A stretch of DNA of 64,000 nt, taken from Flavobacteriaceae bacterium. Its GTDB lineage: Bacteria > Bacteroidota > Bacteroidia > Flavobacteriales > Flavobacteriaceae. Numbering within the stretch: position 1 is the first letter of the stretch; each line of letters opens with the position of its first letter. The stretch lies in contig NZFW01000026.1 of NCBI GenBank assembly GCA_002690805.1, positions 65,967-129,966 of the forward strand, in the 5' to 3' direction. Below are positions 34,621 through 42,218 of this stretch, piece after piece. Below the pieces are notes generated by a model. That model ran no database searches. It was given only the letters and a program-made list of their open reading frames with translations, and was not told where the DNA came from. The translations under genes were made by a program, and so were the position numbers.

Positions 34621-35525
34621 TTAATCTTCGTTAAAATCATTGAAAACCAATACCGGGTAATTGTTATAAATATTCCTCTTTTAACTTTTGAAAAAGGAGA
34701 TAAAATAATAAGCTCAATTAATGATTGAATTATTATCAATATATGAGCAATGAGTTTACCTAAACCTCTAAAATGCTTTTGAACATATTTATGCGATGAA
34801 ATTATAACTTCCGATTTTGTTTTAATTTTAATTTCAGAATTTTTTCTGGATGCGCCTCCATGAATATGAATACACTTCCATCTATTTAATAGAACTACTT
34901 TCATGTTATTTTCGTAGGCTCTTTTACATAAATCTACATCTTCAAAATACATCCAAAAATACTCATCCCAACCACCAATCTTTTTAAAATCTGCGATTCT
35001 TAACAAGACAAAAGATCCTGAAATCCAATCAGGAAAAGAAATTTCCTTTTGAGAAATTATTTTTTTTAATTGTGATCTATTAAATATCCTTTCCAAACTT
35101 CGAAAGACAGAAAACATGTTTAAGGTATTAGGAAATATACCAAACGGATAAGATAACTTTCCTTTATCACTTATCTGTTTGATACTGATTAATCTATAAT
35201 CAGGGTTTTTATCACAATATGGAATTAATGTTTCCAGACAAGATTTAGGAATTTCAGTGTCAGGATTAAGAAATAAAACCCATTTTGTTTTAGCTAGTTT
35301 AGCCCCAACATTACATCCATATGAGAAACCCCCATTAAACTTTTCTTTAACAAATTCTACCCAAGAAAATTTTTTAATAAAAGATTTTATATTGTCATCA
35401 TTGGAAAAATTATCAACAACAATAACTTTTTTAATTTTTGCTGACTGATTTTCTAGGCTTTTAAGACAAATAAAGAGCTTATCCCAACACCTATAATTTA
35501 CAATTACTATTGTTAAATCTAACAT
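34617..35525 (-). CDS. glycosyltransferase family 2 (rhamnosyltransferase-like)
   Basis: A 302-residue GT-A transferase. The N-terminal strand LDLTIVIVNYRCWDKLFICL and VVDNFSNDDNI are followed by FNGGFSYGCNVGAKLAKTKW and the metal-binding LFLNPDTEIP. The acceptor region has WMYFEDVDLC with an ED motif. A hydrophobic segment near the C-terminus (about 265–285) may tether it to the membrane. It probably adds a sugar to a lipid-linked or LOS glycan; donor and acceptor are unknown. It has its own -7 element 5 bases before the ATG and diverges from a GT9 gene. Confidence 0.88.
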   Translation of the reverse strand: MLDLTIVIVNYRCWDKLFICLKSLENQSAKIKKVIVVDNFSNDDNIKSFIKKFSWVEFVKEKFNGGFSYGCNVGAKLAKTKWVLFLNPDTEIPKSCLETLIPYCDKNPDYRLISIKQISDKGKLSYPFGIFPNTLNMFSVFRSLERIFNRSQLKKIISQKEISFPDWISGSFVLLRIADFKKIGGWDEYFWMYFEDVDLCKRAYENNMKVVLLNRWKCIHIHGGASRKNSEIKIKTKSEVIISSHKYVQKHFRGLGKLIAHILIIIQSLIELIILSPFSKVKRGIFITITRYWFSMILTKIN

Positions 35526-35530
35526 CAGAT

Positions 35531-35538
35531 CAAATATA
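35531..35538 (-). promoter_or_regulatory. -7 element of the first GT2 gene
   Basis: On the minus strand it reads TATATTTG, a perfect TAnnTTTG. It is only 5 bases from the ATG at 35525, implying a leaderless transcript. Confidence 0.55.
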
Positions 35539-35574
35539 GTTTCTTTTTGACTTATGGGTTATTTTAAATAAAAG

Positions 35575-35582
35575 TACTTTTG
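35575..35582 (+). promoter_or_regulatory. -7 element of the GT9 gene
   Basis: TACTTTTG matches TAnnTTTG and lies 20 bases before the ATG at 35603. No good -33 partner is seen. Confidence 0.5.
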
Positions 35583-35602
35583 TTTATTAATAATTCATTT
35601 AA

Positions 35603-36640
35603 ATGAAAGTATTAGTAATACAACAAAAAATGATTGGGGATGTTTTAATTAGCAGCATACTATGTGAAAATATTAAAAAATGGAATTCATCTTCAAGAAT
35701 TGATTTTATAGCAAACAGAAAAACATTACCTATACTTCAAAACAATCCAAATATTAATAAAGTTGTAGTTTTCGAAGATTACTTCAAAAAAGATAAAATA
35801 TCTCTTTTTAAATTCTTAATAAATCAACAAAATAAAAAATATGATATTATTATTGATGCATATGGTAAAACTGAGAGTATTTTAACTTGTTTTTTTACTC
35901 CTGCTAAGATTAAAATTGGATTTAAGAAGTGGTATTCAAAGTGGTTTTATACAAAATCTATTTCAAGAATAAAGACAAGAACTAAAAATGATTTACAATT
36001 AACAATAATAAATAGAATAGAATTATTAAAGCCAATTATTGGAGAAAAATTTGACTATATAATTAAACCTAAAATTTATATAGGTAAAAAAGAGAAAAAG
36101 CTTTCAAGTGAAAAATTTATGAATATAAAATTACCTATTGTTATGATAAGTTTAATTGGAAGCTCCAAGCTTAAAACTTATCCTTTAAATGAGATGAGTG
36201 AACTTTTGAATTATATAACTAAAAACTACCAGTTTAAATTAATTTTAAATTATATGAAAGAGCAAGAAAATGAAGCAAAATCATTAATAAATTTAATTAA
36301 TTCTCAAACTAAAAACTCAATTTTAGATATAACACCCAATAATCTTCGAGATTATATTTGCATTGTTTCCCAATGTAATGCTATAATTGGCAACGAAGGA
36401 GGAGCCATAAATATCGCTAAAGCACTAAACTTACCTAGTTTTTCAATTTTTTCTCCACAAATAGATCCAAGCGGTTGGATTAATCCATCATCAAATGAGG
36501 TCGGAGTTCACATAATGAATTATGAAAAAAGTTTTAGAAACTTTAAACTTAGTAAAAGGGAAATTTTAAAATGGTATAAAAGATTGAAATTTGAATATTT
36601 TAAAGATGAATTAACTAGTTTTTTGAATCAATTGGAGTAA
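35603..36640 (+). CDS. glycosyltransferase family 9 (heptosyltransferase-like)
   Basis: A 345-residue GT-B protein of the ADP-heptose:LPS heptosyltransferase family. The N-terminal IQQKMIGDVLISSILCENIK is the family opener (IGDVL). The C-terminal donor-binding part has VMISLIGSSKLKTYPLNEMS and IIGNEGGAINIAKALNLPSF, the latter corresponding to the conserved G(N/D)xGxxH-type loop with its usual D and H replaced by E and N. It should act on the LOS core in the cytoplasm. The end overlaps the convergent GT2 gene by 30 bases. Confidence 0.85.
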   Translation: MKVLVIQQKMIGDVLISSILCENIKKWNSSSRIDFIANRKTLPILQNNPNINKVVVFEDYFKKDKISLFKFLINQQNKKYDIIIDAYGKTESILTCFFTPAKIKIGFKKWYSKWFYTKSISRIKTRTKNDLQLTIINRIELLKPIIGEKFDYIIKPKIYIGKKEKKLSSEKFMNIKLPIVMISLIGSSKLKTYPLNEMSELLNYITKNYQFKLILNYMKEQENEAKSLINLINSQTKNSILDITPNNLRDYICIVSQCNAIIGNEGGAINIAKALNLPSFSIFSPQIDPSGWINPSSNEVGVHIMNYEKSFRNFKLSKREILKWYKRLKFEYFKDELTSFLNQLE

Positions 36641-37423
36641 TCCATTGTCTGATTTGATTTTTTTATTTAAAATAGATGATTTTTGAATTAAATCATTTTC
36701 TGAAAAGTGTGATTCATCTTTTTGGTCATGATCAAGATGATAAACTATAGCACAAAATTTAACTCTTTTCCCTTTAATATTGTTATTATGGAGTCTAATC
36801 ATTAAGTCTGAATCTTCTCTTCCCCATCCTATGAAATCATTATTATATCCATTTACAGAAATAAAGTCTTTTCTCCAAAAAGATGTGTTACAACCTCTAA
36901 ACTTATGTGATATTGTATTATTTTGTTTGTAAAAATATTTAAAAAAAGGAATCCTAATTATTCTAAATCTTTTCTTAATATATGGACTAAAAAGAGAGAA
37001 AGTTAATATCTTATTATTGTTTTGATAACAATACAAGAATTTTGAAACGTATGTTTTTTTTATGTGAACTCTGGTTCCAAATAAATAACATCCTTTTTTT
37101 GCATTAATAATATGATCGTATATAAAATATTTATTAGGAATACAATCTCCATCAATTTGTATTATGTAATCCGATTTTGAAATATTTACGGCTTTGTTGA
37201 GAATCAAAGCTTTTCTAAAACCAAAATCTTCTTGATTAACATGAATGAGTTTTGATGAAATCTTATTTTTCCATGAATCTATAACCTTATGTGTATTAAT
37301 TTCATTTCCATCTTCTGCAATAATTATCTCATTTGGTAATTTAACTTGTTTAGAAACTGCATCAATAATAACGTTCAGGACTTCTGAAGAATTATAAGTT
37401 GAAATTATTAATGAAACTGTCAT
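36611..37423 (-). CDS. glycosyltransferase family 2 (galactosyltransferase-related C-terminus)
   Basis: A 270-residue GT-A transferase. The N-terminal TVSLIISTYNSSEVLNVIID and IIIAEDGNEI are followed by the metal-binding YIIQIDGDCIP. The C-terminal part FRGCNTSFWRKDFISVNGYN with GWGREDSDLMIRLHNN is typical of the galactosyltransferase-like C-terminal domain of chondroitin-synthase-type GT2s. The start is the ATG at 37423. A TTG at 37435 would lie inside the -7 promoter element and is rejected. Together with the two neighbours it forms a small glycan-assembly locus. Confidence 0.88.
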   Translation of the reverse strand: MTVSLIISTYNSSEVLNVIIDAVSKQVKLPNEIIIAEDGNEINTHKVIDSWKNKISSKLIHVNQEDFGFRKALILNKAVNISKSDYIIQIDGDCIPNKYFIYDHIINAKKGCYLFGTRVHIKKTYVSKFLYCYQNNNKILTFSLFSPYIKKRFRIIRIPFFKYFYKQNNTISHKFRGCNTSFWRKDFISVNGYNNDFIGWGREDSDLMIRLHNNNIKGKRVKFCAIVYHLDHDQKDESHFSENDLIQKSSILNKKIKSDNGLLQLIQKTS

Positions 37424-37432
37424 AATGAAATA

Positions 37433-37440
37433 CAAATATA
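37433..37440 (-). promoter_or_regulatory. -7 element of the second GT2 gene
   Basis: On the minus strand it reads TATATTTG, a perfect TAnnTTTG, 9 bases before the ATG at 37423. Confidence 0.6.
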
Positions 37441-37481
37441 AATAGAAATCAATGTTTTATAACTTAGAGAATATTAAACTG

Positions 37482-37489
37482 TATTTTTG
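37482..37489 (+). promoter_or_regulatory. -7 element of the tsaC–cca–ctaA operon
   Basis: TATTTTTG matches TAnnTTTG and lies 14 bases before the ATG at 37504. A poor TTAG takes the place of the -33 element. Confidence 0.55.
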
Positions 37490-37503
37490 ATAAAATTTTT
37501 TCA

Positions 37504-38061
37504 ATGATTAGTGAAATTAAAAAGACTATTAAAGTATTAAAAAGGGGAGGCTTAATATTATATCCTACAGATACTGTTTGGGGAATAGGGTGTGATGCAA
37601 CAAATACTGATGCAGTTAAAAATATTTATAAAATTAAAAATCGTCCATCAGAAAAAGCCCTTATATGTTTAGTTGAAGACATTAAAATGCTTAAAAAATA
37701 CATTTCCAATATTCCCAAAGAAATAAATCATTTAATTAATGATCCAACCCCTACTACTATAATATACAATGATCCTAAAAACATTGCTAAAAATCTTGTT
37801 GGAAGTGATAATACATTAGCAATTAGAATACCTAGACATTTGTTTAGTCAACGTTTAATAGCTGAATATGGAAAACCGATAGTTTCAACTTCTGCAAATA
37901 TTAACAAAAATAAAACGCCTAAAGTTTTTTCAGAAATCTCAAGTTCAATTTTGGAAGGTGTTGATCATGTTGTAAATTTGGAAAAAGAAAAAATAGGGAT
38001 AATGCCATCTAGAATTTTTAAAATCGGTGATAATGGAAAAATTTTAACTATTCGTAAATAG
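37504..38061 (+). CDS. L-threonylcarbamoyladenylate synthase (YrdC/Sua5 domain)
   Basis: A 185-residue single-domain YrdC protein. It makes threonylcarbamoyl-AMP, the donor for the t6A modification of ANN-decoding tRNAs. The conserved KRGGLILYPTDTVWGIGCDA segment, the KNRPSEKALICLV box with its KxR motif, and IRIPRHLF and STSANINKNKTP are all present. The length of ~185 is that of TsaC rather than the longer Sua5. The stop abuts the cca ATG with no spacing (38061/38062), so the two are coupled. Confidence 0.93.
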   Translation: MISEIKKTIKVLKRGGLILYPTDTVWGIGCDATNTDAVKNIYKIKNRPSEKALICLVEDIKMLKKYISNIPKEINHLINDPTPTTIIYNDPKNIAKNLVGSDNTLAIRIPRHLFSQRLIAEYGKPIVSTSANINKNKTPKVFSEISSSILEGVDHVVNLEKEKIGIMPSRIFKIGDNGKILTIRK

Positions 38062-39489
38062 ATGGAGTTATCAATTACAGAAAATTTAATTAATTCAAGC
38101 ATTATTCAAAAATTAAAAAAGGTGGTTGAGGAATCGAAAATAGAATCATACATAATTGGTGGATTTGTAAGAGACTATTTATTGGATAATAAAAAATCTA
38201 AAGATATTGACATTGTATGTATTGGAAGTGGAATTGATGTCGCAAAGGCTTTAAAAAAAAATCTTCCAAATTCAAGTAAAATTCAAATTTTTAAAAATTA
38301 TGGAACCGCAATGTTTACATGGAATGATATGGTTCTTGAATTTGTTGGTGCAAGAAAAGAATCTTATACAAGTGAAAGTAGAAATCCTAATATTAAAATT
38401 GGCTCTTTAAAAGATGATCAAAAAAGACGAGATTTTACAATCAACGCGATGGCAATAAGCCTAAATAAATCAAATTTTGGGACAATTATCGATCCTTTTG
38501 ATGGTATTAATGATTTAAAAAATAATTTGCTAAAAACACCTCTGGATCCTGATAAAACATTTAGCGATGACCCTTTAAGAATGTTGAGATGTATTCGGTT
38601 TGCTACTCAGTTAAATTTTACAATTGAAAAAAATTCATTAAAATCTATTGGTCTTAATAGAAATAGAATTGAGATAGTTTCTAAAGAAAGAATTGTAGAT
38701 GAATTAAATAAGATTATTTCTTCACAAAAACCATCTATTGGATTTATGGTTTTAGATCAAACCGGTTTATTAGATCAAATACTTCCTGAAATTAAAAATC
38801 TAAAAGGAATTGAAGAAATTGAAGGTTTCAAACATAAAGATAACTTTTACCATACTCTGGAAGTTCTAGATAATATATGTGAATCAACAAATAAACTTTG
38901 GCTAAGATGGGCTGCACTTCTTCATGATATTGGAAAAGCACCTACAAAAAAGTTATCAAATGATATTGGATGGACTTTTCATGGTCATGAATTTGTTGGC
39001 TCAAAAATGGTTTATAAATTGTTTAAAAGGCTTAAAATGCCTTTAAATGATAAAATGAAATATGTTCAAAAACTTGTTTTAATGAGCTCTCGTCCGATAG
39101 TTATTGCTCAAGATTTAGTTACAGATGCTGCAGTTAGGAGATTAGTTTTTGATGCAGGTGATAATATAGATGATTTAATATGTTTGTGTAAGGCAGATAT
39201 AACAACTAAGAATAAAAAGAAGTTTTCTGAATACCATAGAAATTTTGAAATAGTAACAAATAAAATAATTGAAGTTGAAAAAAGAGATAGAATTAGAAAT
39301 TTTCAACCACCAGTTAATGGAGAATCGATTATGAAATATTTTAATTTGAAGCCTTGTAAAGAAGTTGGAAAAATTAAAGAAATAATTAAGGAAGCTATTT
39401 TAGAGGGGAAAATTCCAAACAATAAAAATGATGCGCTTAAATTAATGAAGTTAACAGGTAAAGAATTGGGATTAAAAACTAATGAATAA
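38062..39489 (+). CDS. cca: CCA tRNA nucleotidyltransferase / poly(A) polymerase family with HD domain
   Basis: A 475-residue class II nucleotidyltransferase. The head domain has IIGGFVRDYLLD and the metal-binding KDIDIVCIG, then RRDFTINAMAI and GINDLKNNLLKT. The neck has DPLRMLRCIRFATQL. A C-terminal HD domain is seen with ALLHDIGKAPT and WTFHGHEFVGSKM. It probably repairs or adds the 3' CCA of tRNA, with the HD part giving phosphohydrolase activity. It overlaps ctaA by 8 bases. Its closeness to the t6A gene makes a small tRNA-modification/maturation operon. Confidence 0.92.
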   Translation: MELSITENLINSSIIQKLKKVVEESKIESYIIGGFVRDYLLDNKKSKDIDIVCIGSGIDVAKALKKNLPNSSKIQIFKNYGTAMFTWNDMVLEFVGARKESYTSESRNPNIKIGSLKDDQKRRDFTINAMAISLNKSNFGTIIDPFDGINDLKNNLLKTPLDPDKTFSDDPLRMLRCIRFATQLNFTIEKNSLKSIGLNRNRIEIVSKERIVDELNKIISSQKPSIGFMVLDQTGLLDQILPEIKNLKGIEEIEGFKHKDNFYHTLEVLDNICESTNKLWLRWAALLHDIGKAPTKKLSNDIGWTFHGHEFVGSKMVYKLFKRLKMPLNDKMKYVQKLVLMSSRPIVIAQDLVTDAAVRRLVFDAGDNIDDLICLCKADITTKNKKKFSEYHRNFEIVTNKIIEVEKRDRIRNFQPPVNGESIMKYFNLKPCKEVGKIKEIIKEAILEGKIPNNKNDALKLMKLTGKELGLKTNE

Positions 39490-40504
39490 TAAATTTATTT
39501 TTTCTTTAAAAGCTTCAATAATTTTAATTTTTCTTGTTATTGCAGCTGGAGCAACTGTCAGAATGACTGGAAGTGGAATGGGGTGTCCTGATTGGCCAAA
39601 ATGTTTTGGCTATTTGATTCCACCCACAGAAAGAGTTCAATTAGAGTGGAAGTCAAGTTTTTCATATAACAAAAATGAAATAATAATTGTAAATGAATCA
39701 CTTCGAATAGCTAAAAATGACTTTATATCAGGAGATGTTTTTAATGAATATAACTGGGCTCCATATTTAAAACATGATTATGCTATTTTTAATGCATACC
39801 ATACATGGATTGAATTTATAAATAGATTAATTGGAGTAATTGCTGGAATTGCTACACTTTCAATGTTATTTTTCTCAATTTCATATTGGAAAAAAAATAA
39901 AGTAATAGTTTTAGTCTCTCTATTAGTGGTCATTGGTATGGGGTTCCAAGCATGGCTTGGAAAAGAAGTAGTTGACTCCAACCTTCTTCCACTTAAAATA
40001 ACTATTCATATGATAATGGCATTAGCTATTCTTGCATTACTTATTTTAGCTCTACATCTGACTAAAAATAAAAAGATTAATTTAAAAAATAATACAAAAA
40101 TAATTTACATAACTTCAATTGGTTTTATACTCACCTTAATTCAAATTTTTTCTGGAACACAAGTAAGACAATTTATAGATCTTCAAATGAATCAATATCC
40201 CTTTGATCATCAGTTATGGCTTAAGTTTGCACCTATAAAATTTTATTTTCATAGAAGTTTCTCAACAATTATAATAGTAACTCATTTATATCTCTTTTTT
40301 GAGTTCTACAAAAAAAATATTATTCCCAATGCACTAAAGATATTACTCATTTTTATAGGTCTTGAAATTATTACAGGAGTTTTGATGTATTACTTGGATT
40401 TTCCAATAACAACTCAACCGATTCATTTATTCTTAGCAACTGTAATTTTTAGTGCTCAATTATACTTATTGTTTCAATTAAAACTAACGAATTTAAATCA
40501 ATGA
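39482..40504 (+). CDS. ctaA: heme A synthase (CtaA/COX15)
   Basis: A 340-residue membrane protein with about eight helices that oxidises heme O to heme A for cytochrome oxidase. The N-terminal IAAGATVRMTGSGMGCPDWP carries the conserved CPDWPKC-type cysteine pair. His residues at helix ends are seen in YHTWIEFINRLIG, LKITIHMIMALAI, FYFHRSFSTIII and TTQPIHLFLATV, giving the expected heme ligand set. A long loop of about 45 residues lies between helices 1 and 2. The ATGA overlap at 40501–40504 couples it to the next gene. Confidence 0.94.
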   Translation: MNNKFIFSLKASIILIFLVIAAGATVRMTGSGMGCPDWPKCFGYLIPPTERVQLEWKSSFSYNKNEIIIVNESLRIAKNDFISGDVFNEYNWAPYLKHDYAIFNAYHTWIEFINRLIGVIAGIATLSMLFFSISYWKKNKVIVLVSLLVVIGMGFQAWLGKEVVDSNLLPLKITIHMIMALAILALLILALHLTKNKKINLKNNTKIIYITSIGFILTLIQIFSGTQVRQFIDLQMNQYPFDHQLWLKFAPIKFYFHRSFSTIIIVTHLYLFFEFYKKNIIPNALKILLIFIGLEIITGVLMYYLDFPITTQPIHLFLATVIFSAQLYLLFQLKLTNLNQ

Positions 40505-40980
40505 TATTAAGAATAAGAACAATTCTAGATGTTGAAGAAGATGTTCTTCGGGACATTGAAATAGATGAAAAATTTCTACTTAAAGATCTTCATGATTTAA
40601 TAATTAAATCATACGGGTTTGAAGGAAAAGAAATGGCATCTTTTTATAAAACTAATGAAGGTTGGGAGCAAGGAGATGAAATGAGCTTATTTGATTTAGG
40701 AATTGGAAAAGATTATTCTAATGATAGTTTAAATACAATTTTTAACTCTGAAAACAATCGACTAATTTATGTCTATGATTTTTTAGAATTATGGACTTTT
40801 TTTATAGAAGTAATGGAGATTTCTGAAATTAATAAAAATACTACATACCCCAATTTAGTTTTTTCTAAAGGAAAGGTGCCAGAAAAGTCCCCATCAAAAA
40901 TATTCCAAGAATCAAATTCTAAAACTGATATTGAAAAAAATGAGGATAATCCTAGTTTAGATTATGATGATTTTTATTGA
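40501..40980 (+). CDS. plasmid pRiA4b ORF-3-like (IS1096 passenger TnpR-like) family protein
   Basis: A 159-residue soluble acidic protein. The segment IEIDEKFLLKDLHDLIIKSY followed by FYKTNEGWEQGDEMSLFDLG, and a later YVYDFLELWTFFIEVMEI, match the pRiA4b ORF-3 family. That family was first described on a plasmid and beside an insertion element, but chromosomal copies in Bacteroidota are ordinary stand-alone genes, and nothing mobile is seen here. The function is unknown. It is the last gene of the tsaC–cca–ctaA operon. A 50-base gap with a palindrome TAGAGCTCTA (41000–41009) separates it from the next gene. Confidence 0.75.
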   Translation: MILRIRTILDVEEDVLRDIEIDEKFLLKDLHDLIIKSYGFEGKEMASFYKTNEGWEQGDEMSLFDLGIGKDYSNDSLNTIFNSENNRLIYVYDFLELWTFFIEVMEISEINKNTTYPNLVFSKGKVPEKSPSKIFQESNSKTDIEKNEDNPSLDYDDFY

Positions 40981-41030
40981 TATCTCTTTAACACAAATTT
41001 AGAGCTCTATTTCATTAGCTCATGTTATAT

Positions 41031-42095
41031 TTAATTTCTCAAAAAAGAAATCGGTTTAATGTTTTTGTAATTCCTTTTTAAGAAAGCTAATGAAGCTTCC
41101 ATTATATCTCCCATTGATTTACTTTCTTTAAAAGCTTTATCATTTGTAAATTTATAAATTTCAATTTTCAGTTTATTTAAATTTTCATCAATTGTGATTG
41201 AACTTTCTTTCATTGAAGCTAATAATTGATCAATTTTTTCCTCATTGCTTATTATTCTTTTTGCAACAATCGATCTTTCTTCAATTTTATATTGATCTAT
41301 TGAATCATGTGTAAGTTTTTTTTGGATCATTTTAATTAAAGGTTGATTTTCTTTAAAAAATTGAGGACGATAAACTGAAAATCTTCCCTCAAAGCTTTGT
41401 TGATCAAAATCAATGGCTCGAATTCTGTAAATAACTTGATCAAAGTCGTGAATAGGAACTATTACATAATTATAGGCTCTCATGTCGCCCAATAGACGAA
41501 CCATACACCTTTCATTAAACTTTACATATTCTTTTGCAATTTGAGATTGTTCTGATTCTGAACATTTAGGAAGCATCTCTTTTATAAACACATCTCCAGG
41601 TATTCCAGCAACATGTTCTTCAATTAAGGTTGAATCATTCACTAAAAAGTTTAAATTATAAGGTGAAAGCATATGTTCAAACTCCAAGCCAAATACCCTT
41701 GAAGAATCAGTTTTTTTTATATAAAAATAGGTGAAATTATCATTCAAAATATTTCTTACTTTGACTCTAAAAGGTTTTGAATTTCCAAAAGTACAGTAAT
41801 CTATTGCATCAATATTAAGATAACTTAATGTTGACTCATTTCCATCAGAGTGAAGAATAGTGTAAAGTTGTTTTAAACTATAATCAATTTCTTTTAAATC
41901 ACTATCAGAGTAATAAACCCTTGACCACAAGGTGTCATTATCCTTTTCATCATAGACAACTACACTTCCTTGGAACCTTAATAAATCATCGTATGAAATC
42001 GGAATTTCCATCCACCTATTAAATTCAATCAAATATTGCTTTAAAATATTTGATATTGGATAAAAAGGTTTTTTTTTGGAGATAAGTTTTTTCAT
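41031..42095 (-). CDS. unrecognised protein with kinase-like motifs, divergent from uvrB
   Basis: I do not recognise the family. The 354-residue protein has no signal peptide or membrane helix. Several elements recall the protein-kinase/aminoglycoside-phosphotransferase fold, in the right order. A strand with Lys127 or Lys128 (FTYFYIKKTD) and a following acidic helix (GLEFEHML, Glu138/140) come first. Next is a hinge-like LIEEHVAGIPGDVF, a catalytic-loop-like GDMRAYNYVI with the D-x4-N spacing (Asp204, Asn209), and an IDFD (229–231) in the DFG position. The C-terminal third is helical. The gene stands alone and diverges from uvrB; the shared 123-base gap holds a TGTTTA-N6-TAAACA dyad. The kinase idea is an inference from motif order. 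Confidence 0.7.
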   Translation of the reverse strand: MKKLISKKKPFYPISNILKQYLIEFNRWMEIPISYDDLLRFQGSVVVYDEKDNDTLWSRVYYSDSDLKEIDYSLKQLYTILHSDGNESTLSYLNIDAIDYCTFGNSKPFRVKVRNILNDNFTYFYIKKTDSSRVFGLEFEHMLSPYNLNFLVNDSTLIEEHVAGIPGDVFIKEMLPKCSESEQSQIAKEYVKFNERCMVRLLGDMRAYNYVIVPIHDFDQVIYRIRAIDFDQQSFEGRFSVYRPQFFKENQPLIKMIQKKLTHDSIDQYKIEERSIVAKRIISNEEKIDQLLASMKESSITIDENLNKLKIEIYKFTNDKAFKESKSMGDIMEASLAFLKRNYKNIKPISFLRN

Positions 42096-42123
42096 TTTAT
42101 TACATATAAATACTAAATTACCA

Positions 42124-42141
42124 TGTTTAACAACATAAACA
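42124..42141. promoter_or_regulatory. dyad TGTTTA-N6-TAAACA between the kinase-like gene and uvrB
   Basis: Two 6-base arms flank a 6-base spacer, the size of a typical dimeric repressor site, 29 bases upstream of the kinase-like gene's ATG. No known regulator consensus is recognised. Confidence 0.3.
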
Positions 42142-42194
42142 ACAAATTTTAAAATTAGTAATTTTAAAAGTCTCTTTTAATATTAATAAACATA

Positions 42195-42202
42195 TACATT
42201 TG
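42195..42202 (+). promoter_or_regulatory. -7 element of uvrB
   Basis: TACATTTG matches TAnnTTTG and is 16 bases before the uvrB ATG. Confidence 0.6.
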
Positions 42203-42218
42203 TTTTCAAAATTAATTA

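Noticed and set aside
40501-40980. pRiA4b-type gene as evidence of a mobile element
   Set aside because: No inverted repeats, transposase or composition change nearby; the name reflects only the first family member.
41000-41009. TAGAGCTCTA palindrome after the pRiA4b-type gene as a terminator
   Set aside because: No loop and no T run; short palindromes of this kind are expected by chance.
42100-42218. LexA-type SOS box upstream of uvrB
   Set aside because: No known LexA consensus (CTG-N10-CAG or GAAC-N4-GTTC) is present in the gap.
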